From UBA6197 sp047638075 (GTDB taxonomy: Bacteria > Pseudomonadota > Alphaproteobacteria > Rhodobacterales > Rhodobacteraceae): a DNA stretch of 27,350 nucleotides. Every line of letters starts with the position of its first letter. Position 1 is the first letter of the stretch. Position numbers and translations under genes: made by a program. Below the pieces are notes generated by a model that was not told the DNA's origin, ran no database searches, and saw only the letters and a program-made list of their open reading frames with translations. Positions 6,501 through 13,316 of this stretch are shown piece after piece. The DNA lies in the NCBI RefSeq assembly GCF_047638075.1, contig NZ_JBLJBV010000008.1, positions 1 to 27,350 on the forward strand. The letters are read 5' to 3'.

Positions 6501-6539
6501 GCCTCTTGATGTTTGCTCGCAAACATCTGCCGTTAACAG
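6501..6539 (+). repeat. palindromic insertion P8 (39 bp)
   Basis: Left box GCCTCTT; stem GATGTTTGC with GCAAACATC (9 bp, perfect) around loop TC; right box TGCCGTTAACAG. It interrupts IS copy 3 orfA between CACCTG and AACCAGATC (H-L-N-Q-I). The net gain relative to the expected coding sequence is 37 bp, so either the boundary boxes vary or two target bases were lost. Confidence 0.75.
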
Positions 6540-6749
6540 GTGAACATCAAAGTCCTGCGCCAGTTCGATCAGGGTCTTCTCGCCATTGATCGCGGCAACC
6601 GCCACTTTCGCCTTGAATACCGGACTGTGGTTCCAGCGCGGTCGTCTCGTCATGGTTATCTCCTCGCTCGCAGCATCATGCGGCTGTCGCGCGGGAAATC
6701 CACCTATCCCGGCTGTTCAGTTTTTTCGGGACACCTCTGACGATTATAA

Positions 6750-6789
6750 CTGCAAACAAAGATCGGCGCGCTGTTGAAGCGCGCCGATC
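6750..6789 (-). terminator. rho-independent terminator of the beta-helix gene
   Basis: A perfect 11-bp stem, GATCGGCGCGC with GCGCGCCGATC, around a 7-nt loop is followed on the minus strand by TTTGTTTG. It lies about 45 bp after the stop codon of the beta-helix gene and marks the edge between that gene and the IS-derived region. Confidence 0.85.
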
Positions 6790-6833
6790 GGGTATTGGGG
6801 CGGCGGCGCGTTGGCGCCGGCTGCCAGGGCATG

Positions 6834-9323
6834 TCAGGCGAAGAAGTTGCCGTCAGCCGCGTTCAAAGCGTGATCGTAGATTGCGAAATCAGAGATGGTC
6901 CCGTCAAACGCGTCTGATGCATCTGCCGAGCCATCGTGACTGGCCCAACCAAGCCCACCAATCTGCATGACCTGGTCATTATGGCTCCAGTCCATGGTGA
7001 AACTGTCAGAGTCGACCAGTTTGCCGTTGAGATAAAGCGATACCTCATCATCGTCAAAGCTGGCGGCCACATCATAGTGAGTGTTGGCCTTGAGACCGCT
7101 GGCCGACAGGATCGCGTCCGAGTCGTCGTCCTGGAAACGGGCGTAAAGCGTGCCGTTCTTGATGTAGATCGACAGGTGGTTACCGCCGTCTTCATACCCC
7201 CAGGCATCTTTCGAAACGAGGCCCGCCAGTTTTTTGACGCTATCTGCTTCGAAGCTGAAAGCGATGGTGCCTTGGGAAAGCTCCAGGCTATCGTCGTGGT
7301 CGACCGAGACCACACTACCCACTTTACCGTTGAATTCGCTATCGCCCAAGAGGCTGAACACCGGCGCAAGACTGCTTTCGGGGCCAGCTTCCGGGGTCGG
7401 GTCCGTGGGGGTCGGATCCGTGGGGGCAGGATCAACCGGGGCCGGGTCAACCGGGGTCGGGTCCACAGGTGCAGGGTCCACAGGTGCAGGGTCAACCGTG
7501 CTCGAATTGTCCGCAGTGGTGTTATCATCGGTTTGCCCCGACAACAATTTGTCCATTTCTGCGGGGGATTTCACACCCTCGACGATCACCACATCGGAAA
7601 TGGTGCCGTCAAATACATGCGTAAAGTCAGATTGACCTGTGCCGCTGGCCCAACCATTGGCACCAATTTGCATGTATTCATTATTGTTCACCCAAGACGT
7701 ATCAATCGCAGCGGTGCCAACAGATGTACCATCAAGCCAAACTTGCGCCGCACCGTCACCAAAGCTGACCTGAAGGTCATAATCGGTATTGGCCTGGATC
7801 CCTTTTACCGAGATGATCTGCTCAGACGCACCGTCTTGGAAGCGTACATGCAGCGTGCCGTTTTGGATGTAGCTGGTAAAGTGGTTGCCGCCGCCGGCAT
7901 AACCATAGGCATCCTTGGACAAAATGCCGTGGCTGCCCGATACGACATCGGCGTTGAACGTCAGCGCGATCGTAGCCGAGTCAAGATGTAGGGCATCTGT
8001 GGCCTTGACGTTGATCACATCGCCTTTGCCGGAAATTTCATGCGCGCCACCCATCCAGAAGGCTGCCCCGGCCACGCTGGTGTTGCTGCCCGTGTTCGTA
8101 TCAGGGCCGGTGCCGGTATCGGTGCCGGTGTCCGTGTCGGGCGTGGTATCGGGTTTTGTGTCAGGTTCGGGCGTAGGTGGGGTAACTTCGGGGGTCGGCG
8201 CAGGCTCTACCGGGTCGGGTGTTACCGGCGGGGTGCTGGCGCCGTTATCAGAGTGATCCTTGCCGTCAAGCAGTTCCATCAGCCGGCCATAGGCGCCCTT
8301 GCCAATAGCGGCACTACCCGCGACGGGGCGCAGATCCTCGAGAGTGATGCCCAGTCCGGCATCGGCATTCTTGAATAAGGTGTTGTAGTGGTTGACATCT
8401 TTTACGTCATCCCACTGTGCCACAATATTCGATCCCGAGGTGCCGCCCTCATAGGATGAGGTGATATTGTTTTCCACCACGCTGCCGGAAGGCACCCGGA
8501 TCGCGGCCGCTTTATGGCCCAGGTTGGGGACGCTCAATACCGTGTTGTCGCGAACCGTAATGCCCGATCCATCAGACACCAGGATCGCATTAAGCTTTCC
8601 GGAATAGATGATGTTATCTTCAATGGTGATGTTGTTATATACGGCGTCATCAAGGAAAATACCCTGTGCGCGTTCCGAGCTTTGCGAAAGAAAGGTATTG
8701 CCGCGGATCACCACATCAGAGGCTTCTGCCTGAAATTGCATGAAGTCAGCATGGGATTTGGGGCCGGGATAAAGATGGCCACCACCGTCATTGTTTTCGA
8801 TCACTACATCATGGACGCCGCCGAACTTGAAAAAGTCCGAGTAGACGTAATCAACAGAGTTGTTCTTGACCGTAAGATGGTCGCTGCCAAAGCCCAGAAT
8901 GCCGTTCCCGATGTCATGCACATTGTTGTTGTCCAGCGTGACATAGTCCGATTCTTTGACATGAATGCCGTAGTGACCGTCGTAGACCTTGTCGACAAGG
9001 CCATTCACCTCGGAATTGATGAACTCGATATGGTTGCTGCGGTAGACTTGCACGACCCACGACCCCGGGCCCCCATTTGACGGGCTGTCGACATGCACAT
9101 TGTCCACGCGCAGGTGGCTTGAATTTTCAAACTTGAGCGAGCTGAACTGAGCCTCGTGGTTGGCGTCTGCCGATTTCAGCGTGACATAGCTGTCGAAATT
9201 CAGGTTCTTGAGATTGAGCGAGCCGTAGTTGCCCGACGAAAGCAGGATCGTATCGCCGCCTGATGCCTTGCTCAAGGCTGAGGTCAGCTCAGCCGAGCTG
9301 GAAACTTTATACGTGGTTGCCAT
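6834..9323 (-). CDS. right-handed beta-helix protein with two LamG-like domains
   Basis: A predicted extracellular carbohydrate-active or surface protein (829 aa). Residues 1 to about 345 form a parallel beta-helix with many N-N-x-[IV] coil repeats (for example VTLDNNNVHDIGNGILGF and VVIRGNTFLS), as in pectate-lyase, mannuronan-epimerase and PbH1 proteins. An Asp/Pro/Thr-rich linker follows (about 355-415), then a LamG/concanavalin-like domain (about 420-590), a second linker of DPAPV-type repeats (about 605-650), and a second LamG-like domain (about 654-829). The two LamG domains share the same plan (SKDAxGYxxGGNH, then GTLxxRFQD, then MQIGxxGWAS), which points to duplication. There is no N-terminal signal peptide and no RTX nonapeptide. 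Export by a type I system through an uncleaved C-terminal signal is possible but not shown. The enzyme activity cannot be told from sequence. It is monocistronic, with its own terminator. Confidence 0.75.
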   Translation of the reverse strand: MATTYKVSSSAELTSALSKASGGDTILLSSGNYGSLNLKNLNFDSYVTLKSADANHEAQFSSLKFENSSHLRVDNVHVDSPSNGGPGSWVVQVYRSNHIEFINSEVNGLVDKVYDGHYGIHVKESDYVTLDNNNVHDIGNGILGFGSDHLTVKNNSVDYVYSDFFKFGGVHDVVIENNDGGGHLYPGPKSHADFMQFQAEASDVVIRGNTFLSQSSERAQGIFLDDAVYNNITIEDNIIYSGKLNAILVSDGSGITVRDNTVLSVPNLGHKAAAIRVPSGSVVENNITSSYEGGTSGSNIVAQWDDVKDVNHYNTLFKNADAGLGITLEDLRPVAGSAAIGKGAYGRLMELLDGKDHSDNGASTPPVTPDPVEPAPTPEVTPPTPEPDTKPDTTPDTDTGTDTGTGPDTNTGSNTSVAGAAFWMGGAHEISGKGDVINVKATDALHLDSATIALTFNADVVSGSHGILSKDAYGYAGGGNHFTSYIQNGTLHVRFQDGASEQIISVKGIQANTDYDLQVSFGDGAAQVWLDGTSVGTAAIDTSWVNNNEYMQIGANGWASGTGQSDFTHVFDGTISDVVIVEGVKSPAEMDKLLSGQTDDNTTADNSSTVDPAPVDPAPVDPTPVDPAPVDPAPTDPTPTDPTPEAGPESSLAPVFSLLGDSEFNGKVGSVVSVDHDDSLELSQGTIAFSFEADSVKKLAGLVSKDAWGYEDGGNHLSIYIKNGTLYARFQDDDSDAILSASGLKANTHYDVAASFDDDEVSLYLNGKLVDSDSFTMDWSHNDQVMQIGGLGWASHDGSADASDAFDGTISDFAIYDHALNAADGNFFA
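7390..7498 (-). repeat. tandem DP-x-P coding repeats in the LamG linker
   Basis: About ten near-identical codon blocks of the type GAC CCx xCx Cxx encode VDPAP/TDPTP units in the linker between the two LamG-like domains. Such repeats change copy number by slippage. They probably form an extended spacer. Confidence 0.6.
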
Positions 9324-9916
9324 CTATTATTGCCTCGTGTCGTTGTTTGACTTGTATTGTGTTTGGAGTGGTTCGATTGGGTCCGGATTTATCGGGGCAG
9401 TTTGACCCTTTCAAGGCGGGGGTGTGGCACTAAGCGCTGAATCGCGCATGGCATTAAAAGCCATTTCAAACAAAAGGATACGTTCGCTTTGGCCAATTGT
9501 GGCGAAACCTGGGTGAATATTAGTACCTGGTGTTGGGCAGATTTACGCCGGATTGGTTAAGGAAAGTTTACCAAAATCCGCCGATCAATCATGATTTGCT
9601 GGCAAGTTGATCTGAATTTATGGCCCGCTCTGGAATTGACCAATTCAACCCGGACCCCCAGAAACCTTTAATGCCAGGTTTCTAGATTTAATATCCACTT
9701 ATGGAATATCTTCAGGAAAAATGTTGTAGGAATAATAACCTGATAACAACGCCGTAGGTCAATGACGCTGCCCATCCAAAGAAGCGCGAATCACGTTGAG
9801 GGGGTATATATGGGCGCGATTTGGTCTTGTGGCGGCGCCCTGGCCAGACTGGTGTGAAGTCTCACCGCATAGCGGCAACGCCAAACCCACACCGCTGCGC
9901 GGTTTGGGATTCAACG
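9324..9916. other. non-coding stretch upstream of the beta-helix gene
   Basis: About 590 bp without a supportable gene. The part nearest the beta-helix start is AT-richer and should hold its promoter. Near 9887-9909 the inverted repeat CCAAACC / GGTTTGG could end the operon whose last gene stops at 9917, though no T-run follows it. I see no tRNA, IS end or P-type repeat here. Confidence 0.4.
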
Positions 9917-10180
9917 CTAGGCGGTGGCTGATCTTTTTGGAAATGTAGCCCGTGACAGGATGTTCCCCTGATCATCCAAAGTCAGGCGCAAGGCAACGCC
10001 ATGGTGCAGGAATGTCAGCCGAAAGCGGCCGGCATCTTCTTCAACGCCCGTTTCGCAGCGGCTGGTGATCTTACCCTCTCGCATCCGTATGCGCACGGCT
10101 TCGGGGTCCAAGTCGAATGCAGCCGCCAGAACGGCTGCATCGACCTCGAACCCCTCAGCGGTGATGCTGACGTCGCTCAT
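9917..10180 (-). CDS. DUF6522-like small protein
   Basis: An 87-aa soluble protein, MSDVSITAEGFEVDAAVLAA and onward, ending FPKRSATA. It resembles the DUF6522 family of small proteins found beside respiratory and denitrification genes (recognised from memory). The function is unknown. It is the last gene of the cco string, and its start overlaps the stop of the preceding gene by four bases (ATGA), a sign of translational coupling. Confidence 0.6.
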   Translation of the reverse strand: MSDVSITAEGFEVDAAVLAAAFDLDPEAVRIRMREGKITSRCETGVEEDAGRFRLTFLHHGVALRLTLDDQGNILSRATFPKRSATA

Positions 10181-10410
10181 TTCGTGTCACGCCAGTATCC
10201 ATTGGCTGCAGCGATGGTGGCGAAATTGGTTGCGATCACGGCGCTGACTGCGATCAGCGCATCGGCGTCTTCGGCGTATTCGGGGCGCAGCCGGTCGCGT
10301 ACCGCCGCATCAGGCTGGGTTTTCTTGATCGCTATGCGCGAAAGCTTGATTGCAAGGTCATAACCCTCACTTGGGGTTGCCGTGATCAGGGTTGGTAGCC
10401 AGTTATCCAT
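10177..10410 (-). CDS. small hypothetical protein in the cco cluster
   Basis: A 77-aa protein starting MDNWLPTLITATPSEGYDLA. I do not recognise the family. It is mostly helical and without a clear membrane segment. It overlaps the end of ccoS by 8 bases and the next gene by 4, so it belongs to the same transcript. The tight packing makes a role with the oxidase or its assembly plausible, but nothing in the sequence shows one. Confidence 0.55.
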   Translation of the reverse strand: MDNWLPTLITATPSEGYDLAIKLSRIAIKKTQPDAAVRDRLRPEYAEDADALIAVSAVIATNFATIAAANGYWRDTK

Positions 10411-10579
10411 TGGTTCTATCTCCTTTCAAGGGGGGAAGCGGGGTTGTATCGGGGCCCAGAACGCGGGCGGCGGCGCCTTGCAGATCGTCATACTGGCCGG
10501 TGCGCAGGCTCCAGAAAAAGGCCGCAAGCGCGGAAAGGCCCAACCCAAGCGATACAGGAATGAGGAATAGATAGCTCAT
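10403..10579 (-). CDS. ccoS: cbb3-type oxidase assembly protein CcoS
   Basis: A 58-aa protein with one N-terminal membrane helix (MSYLFLIPVSLGLGLSALAA), then FFWSLRTGQYDDLQGAAARV, the characteristic CcoS core. CcoS is needed for cofactor insertion into the cbb3 oxidase in Rhodobacter. I chose the start at MSYLF because the longer upstream frame only reads through the end of the preceding gene; the ATG overlaps that gene's stop (ATGA). The usual ccoG, ccoH and ccoI neighbours are not in this window and may lie in another cco locus. Confidence 0.82.
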   Translation of the reverse strand: MSYLFLIPVSLGLGLSALAAFFWSLRTGQYDDLQGAAARVLGPDTTPLPPLKGDRTNG

Positions 10580-11382
10580 CGTTGCGACCCCTCGGGGGGG
10601 CGAATGGCCTCCCATGCGTGCCAAGTTCCGTGCCCCAGTACCGGAAATATCACGATCAGCCCCAGTAGGCCAGTGAGCGCGCAAAGCGCAAAGCCCATCA
10701 CAACAATCACCCCCCAGGGTAACACCGCGCGTAGATTATGGGTGGTCAGGGCAAAACTGCTGCCAAGCGCAGTCAGCGCGTCTGTGCGCCGGTCCAGCAA
10801 CATCGGAATGGAAAACAGGCTGATCGCCATGGCAAAGGCCGCAAACAGCCCCCCTACCGCCGAGCCGGTGATAATCAGCGCCCAACCGCGTGGAGTGGCG
10901 AAAAGCTGCGCAAAAAGGTGGTCGAACCCCGGGAACGGCAAGAGCCCGAAGAACAGCGCATAAAGCAAATCTGCCGTGCGCAACCACAGCATGACCAAAA
11001 GGCACAGCAGCAACCCCGCAAAGGCCACCTGCCCACCCGAGCGGGGATGAACCAGAACCATCTGAGGCAGACTGATAGTCTGTCCGCGCTGCAATCTGCG
11101 GCTTTTTTCATAGAGGCCGATGGCCAGCAATGGGCCAATCACCAAAAAGCCCGAGATTGCCGGAAAAATCAGCAAGGGCAACTGCACCCGGATCAGCCCC
11201 CAGATAATCAGCGATGTCACCGCAAAGACACCAAATCCATAGGCCAGGCTTTGCACCGGGTTGCGGACAAAGTCGCCCCACCCGGCGGCCAGCCACGACA
11301 GGGCGGCATTGGGCGGTAAATGGCGCGACAAGCCGTGGTCAGGGGGGGTCGGGGGGGTAACGGCGGGAAGGGGCTCAAGCAT
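10576..11382 (-). CDS. DUF2189-type integral membrane protein
   Basis: A 268-aa membrane protein with about six hydrophobic segments, among them SLAYGFGVFAVTSLIIWGLI, FLVIGPLLAIGLYEKSRRLQ and ALIITGSAVGGLFAAFAMAI. The segment PLLAIGLYEKSRRLQRG matches what I know of the DUF2189 family, which often sits with cytochrome oxidase or denitrification genes. Its function is not established. It is packed between the 52-aa gene and ccoS, and its stop overlaps the ccoS start. Confidence 0.7.
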   Translation of the reverse strand: MLEPLPAVTPPTPPDHGLSRHLPPNAALSWLAAGWGDFVRNPVQSLAYGFGVFAVTSLIIWGLIRVQLPLLIFPAISGFLVIGPLLAIGLYEKSRRLQRGQTISLPQMVLVHPRSGGQVAFAGLLLCLLVMLWLRTADLLYALFFGLLPFPGFDHLFAQLFATPRGWALIITGSAVGGLFAAFAMAISLFSIPMLLDRRTDALTALGSSFALTTHNLRAVLPWGVIVVMGFALCALTGLLGLIVIFPVLGHGTWHAWEAIRPPEGSQR

Positions 11383-11394
11383 GGGTCACCTTTC

Positions 11395-11553
11395 TCAGCA
11401 GCCGGCAGTCGCGGCGGGTTTGCCCGGGTCGACCGGAACGCAGCCGGGGTGCGAACCGGTGGCTACCGAGACGAATTGCCAATTCGCCCCGATCACCAGC
11501 GCCAGCCCGGCGACAACGGCCAATCCGGCCAAAAGACGTGGGTGCCGGGTCAT
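11395..11553 (-). CDS. 52-aa single-span membrane protein after ccoP
   Basis: This gene is short and overlaps ccoP by four bases (ATGA). The product has one membrane helix (LLAGLAVVAGLALVIGANWQ) and a short tail with two Cys (SHPGCVP and a C-terminal TAGC). The inside end is basic (MTRHPR), so the tail probably faces the periplasm. I do not recognise the family. Its position directly after ccoP and before the DUF2189 gene suggests a small oxidase subunit or assembly factor, possibly one binding metal or haem through its cysteines. Confidence 0.6.
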   Translation of the reverse strand: MTRHPRLLAGLAVVAGLALVIGANWQFVSVATGSHPGCVPVDPGKPAATAGC

Positions 11554-12416
11554 TTTGTGTCTCCCGACAGACCCTCGACATAAAGCGCCAACATCCGGAT
11601 GTCGGCGGTTGTCAGGCGGCTTTCCCAAGTGGGCATATGCCCCTGCCGCCCGTTGACCAGCGTTTGCCGGATCGTGGCAAGGTCGCCGCCGTAAATCCAG
11701 TCGGCATCGGTCAGGTTTGGCGCGCCGGTGCCCTCGACGCCCCTGGCGTCTTCGCCATGGCAAGAGGCGCAGTTGTCTTGAAACAGCACCGCCCCATCCG
11801 AAGTGTCATCCGCAACAACGCCGCCAGACAGGGTTTGGACATAGGCGGCAAGGGTCGTGATCTCGGGGCGGGTCAACAGCTCGTCCCGGCCGAAAGCGGG
11901 CATCTGTGCCGCACGGCTGTCGGGGTGGGTGCTGTTGATGCCCACGGTGATGGTTTCGGCAATATCATCGGCCGTATCGCCCCAGATCCAGATATTGTCG
12001 GAAAGGCGCGGAAAGCCGGGGCCGCCAATCCCTTTTTCGCCGTGACACGCCTGACAGTTCTGCCCGAAAAGCGGCGCTGCGGTTTCCATGGCACGGGTCA
12101 TCAGCACCGGGTCGGCGCGGATTGCGTCAAACTCCAGATTGGTCATCTGCGCCATCCAATCGGCGCGTTCGGCGCTGGCGGCGGCGATATCCTTGGCAAC
12201 GGCGGTCTTTTGATCGACGCCCAACAGACCCTTGGTATAGGTCCGGCCCAACGGCCAAGTCGGCAACAGTATCCAGCCGATCAGCGCGGCGATATGGGTG
12301 ACGATGATCGCGATGATCACCACGCGCGGTATCGGGGTGTTCAGCTCTTTGATACCATTCCAGTCATGGCCGGTTGTGGTATAGCCTGAAACCGGGTCGC
12401 GTTCTATTTTTGCCAT
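11550..12416 (-). CDS. ccoP: cytochrome c oxidase cbb3-type subunit III (CcoP)
   Basis: The dihaem c-type subunit of cbb3 oxidase (288 aa), passing electrons from soluble cytochrome c to CcoO. An N-terminal membrane helix (VVIIAIIVTHIAALIGWILL, about 32-51) anchors two cytochrome c domains with haem motifs CQACH (about residue 136) and CASCH (about 227). Downstream Met ligands are available in MPAFGRDE and MPTWESRL. The Asp/Trp pattern TTGHDWNGIKELNTPIPR at the N-terminus is typical. The start overlaps the end of ccoQ by 13 bases and the stop overlaps the 52-aa gene. Confidence 0.93.
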   Translation of the reverse strand: MAKIERDPVSGYTTTGHDWNGIKELNTPIPRVVIIAIIVTHIAALIGWILLPTWPLGRTYTKGLLGVDQKTAVAKDIAAASAERADWMAQMTNLEFDAIRADPVLMTRAMETAAPLFGQNCQACHGEKGIGGPGFPRLSDNIWIWGDTADDIAETITVGINSTHPDSRAAQMPAFGRDELLTRPEITTLAAYVQTLSGGVVADDTSDGAVLFQDNCASCHGEDARGVEGTGAPNLTDADWIYGGDLATIRQTLVNGRQGHMPTWESRLTTADIRMLALYVEGLSGDTK

Positions 12417-12577
12417 GGCTGATCCTTTGATGTCAGGATAGAGCGCGCGGCGTGGTCTGCCTGTGCCTTGCGCGACGGGCGGTAGGTGTAGATTACCACC
12501 ACGATGAAGAAGCCCATCAGATAGAACAGCCCAAAGGATTTGGCGATCACGACAAGCAGGTCATGGGAAATGGTCAT
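12404..12577 (-). CDS. ccoQ: cbb3-type oxidase subunit CcoQ
   Basis: A 57-aa protein with one membrane helix (FGLFYLMGFFIVVVIYTYRP) followed by a basic and polar tail (SRKAQADHAARSIL), the standard CcoQ/FixQ layout. CcoQ stabilises the cbb3 complex. The gene lies between ccoO and ccoP as usual. Confidence 0.88.
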   Translation of the reverse strand: MTISHDLLVVIAKSFGLFYLMGFFIVVVIYTYRPSRKAQADHAARSILTSKDQPWQK

Positions 12578-12580
12578 GGC

Positions 12581-13312
12581 TCAGTTCCCCACAGGTTCGG
12601 TGTCATAGGGCACTTGGGTCATCTGGCCCAGGATTTGCAGATAGGCGATGACTGCGTCTGCCTCGGTCACGGTGGGCAGGCCGGTAAAGGGCCGCATATT
12701 CGTGGCCTCGCCATAGCGGTCTGTCACGCCGGTGGCATCGTCACTATCGGGCAGGGTCTGGGCGCGCGCATCGCGTGTGGCGTTGGCGATCATGTCGTCG
12801 GTATAGGGGACACCCAGTTTTTGCAGCGTGGCAAGGTCGGCGCCCAGCGTTGACATATCAAGGCTGGTCTGCGCCAGCCACGGATAGGCGGGCATGATAG
12901 AGCTGGGCACCACATCGCGCGGATTGTTCAGATGCGCCAGATGCCAGTCATCGGAATACTTGCCCCCCAGCCGCGCAATATCGGGGCCGGTGCGTTTGGA
13001 GCCCCAAAGCATCGGATGGTCATATTGCGATTCAGCGGCCAGCGAATAGGGGCCGTAGCGTTCGACATCATCGCGCAGGGTGCGGATCATCTGGCTGTGG
13101 CAGGCATAACAGCCTTCGCGGATGTAGATATTGCGCCCGGCCAGTTCCAGCGGCGTGTAGACCCGCATGTCGGGGGTGGTTTCCACCGTCTGATCAATGG
13201 TGAACAGCGGCGCGATTTCCACCAGCCCGCCAACACTACCGGCAATGATGATGCCGATAACCAGCAGAATCGACTTTTTCTCAAGGTTGTAATGCGCGTT
13301 GAACAGGGGCAT
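12581..13312 (-). CDS. ccoO: cytochrome c oxidase cbb3-type subunit II (CcoO)
   Basis: The monohaem c subunit of cbb3 oxidase (243 aa). It has an N-terminal membrane anchor (SILLVIGIIIAGSVGGLVEI) and one haem motif (CYACH, about residue 69) followed by SQMIRTLRDDVERYG, and MPAYPWL as a likely Met-ligand region. The start at 13312 (MPLFNAHYNLEKKS) is chosen because the family begins there; the longer frame only reads through the ccoN end. It is 4 bp from the ccoN stop. Confidence 0.93.
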   Translation of the reverse strand: MPLFNAHYNLEKKSILLVIGIIIAGSVGGLVEIAPLFTIDQTVETTPDMRVYTPLELAGRNIYIREGCYACHSQMIRTLRDDVERYGPYSLAAESQYDHPMLWGSKRTGPDIARLGGKYSDDWHLAHLNNPRDVVPSSIMPAYPWLAQTSLDMSTLGADLATLQKLGVPYTDDMIANATRDARAQTLPDSDDATGVTDRYGEATNMRPFTGLPTVTEADAVIAYLQILGQMTQVPYDTEPVGN

Positions 13313-13316
13313 GGGC

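Larger units (their letters stand above)
5942..6653 (-). pseudogene. IS copy 3 OrfA-OrfB remnant
   Basis: Reading from 6653: MTRRPRWNHSPVFKAKVAVA, ELAQDFDVHL, then P8, then NQIKQWRDQLLEDATRVFGE and IDVKTLHAKIGEL. The rest of OrfA is missing, and OrfB starts directly with KLSLSRQAIALGIRKGRVYY. P7 follows LMHRS. Ten codons (EKLHKEFRFT) lie between P7 and P6, then RMLHGLLVQDGFKVG after P6, RMSIEALYRKPNTSKPAPGH and NQVWALDI, where the fragment ends. All motifs are standard for this IS3 subgroup. Confidence 0.72.
5942..6733 (-). mobile_element. truncated IS3-family insertion sequence, copy 3
   Basis: A third IS3-family element, of a different subgroup from the other two. The start-side end reads TGTCCCGAAAAAACTGAACA on the minus strand from 6733, a plausible terminal repeat. 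OrfA begins at 6653. OrfB is cut off at 5942, just after the first catalytic segment (NQVWALDI), so most of the DDE domain is gone. OrfA and orfB appear fused by an internal deletion. It contains P6, P7 and P8. Confidence 0.7.

Noticed and set aside
3546..6539. CRISPR-like array
   Set aside because: The repeats are irregularly spaced, lie in both orientations, and are inside recognisable transposase codons; there are no spacers or cas genes.
3546..6539. Repeats acting as translational bypass or in-frame peptide elements
   Set aside because: Lengths of 34, 37 and 40 bp shift the frame, and the transposases also carry ordinary frameshifts and stops, so they are pseudogenes whether or not the repeats are skipped.
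6936..7991. 351-codon plus-strand open frame
   Set aside because: It is antisense to the LamG and linker part of the beta-helix gene and has no family resemblance.
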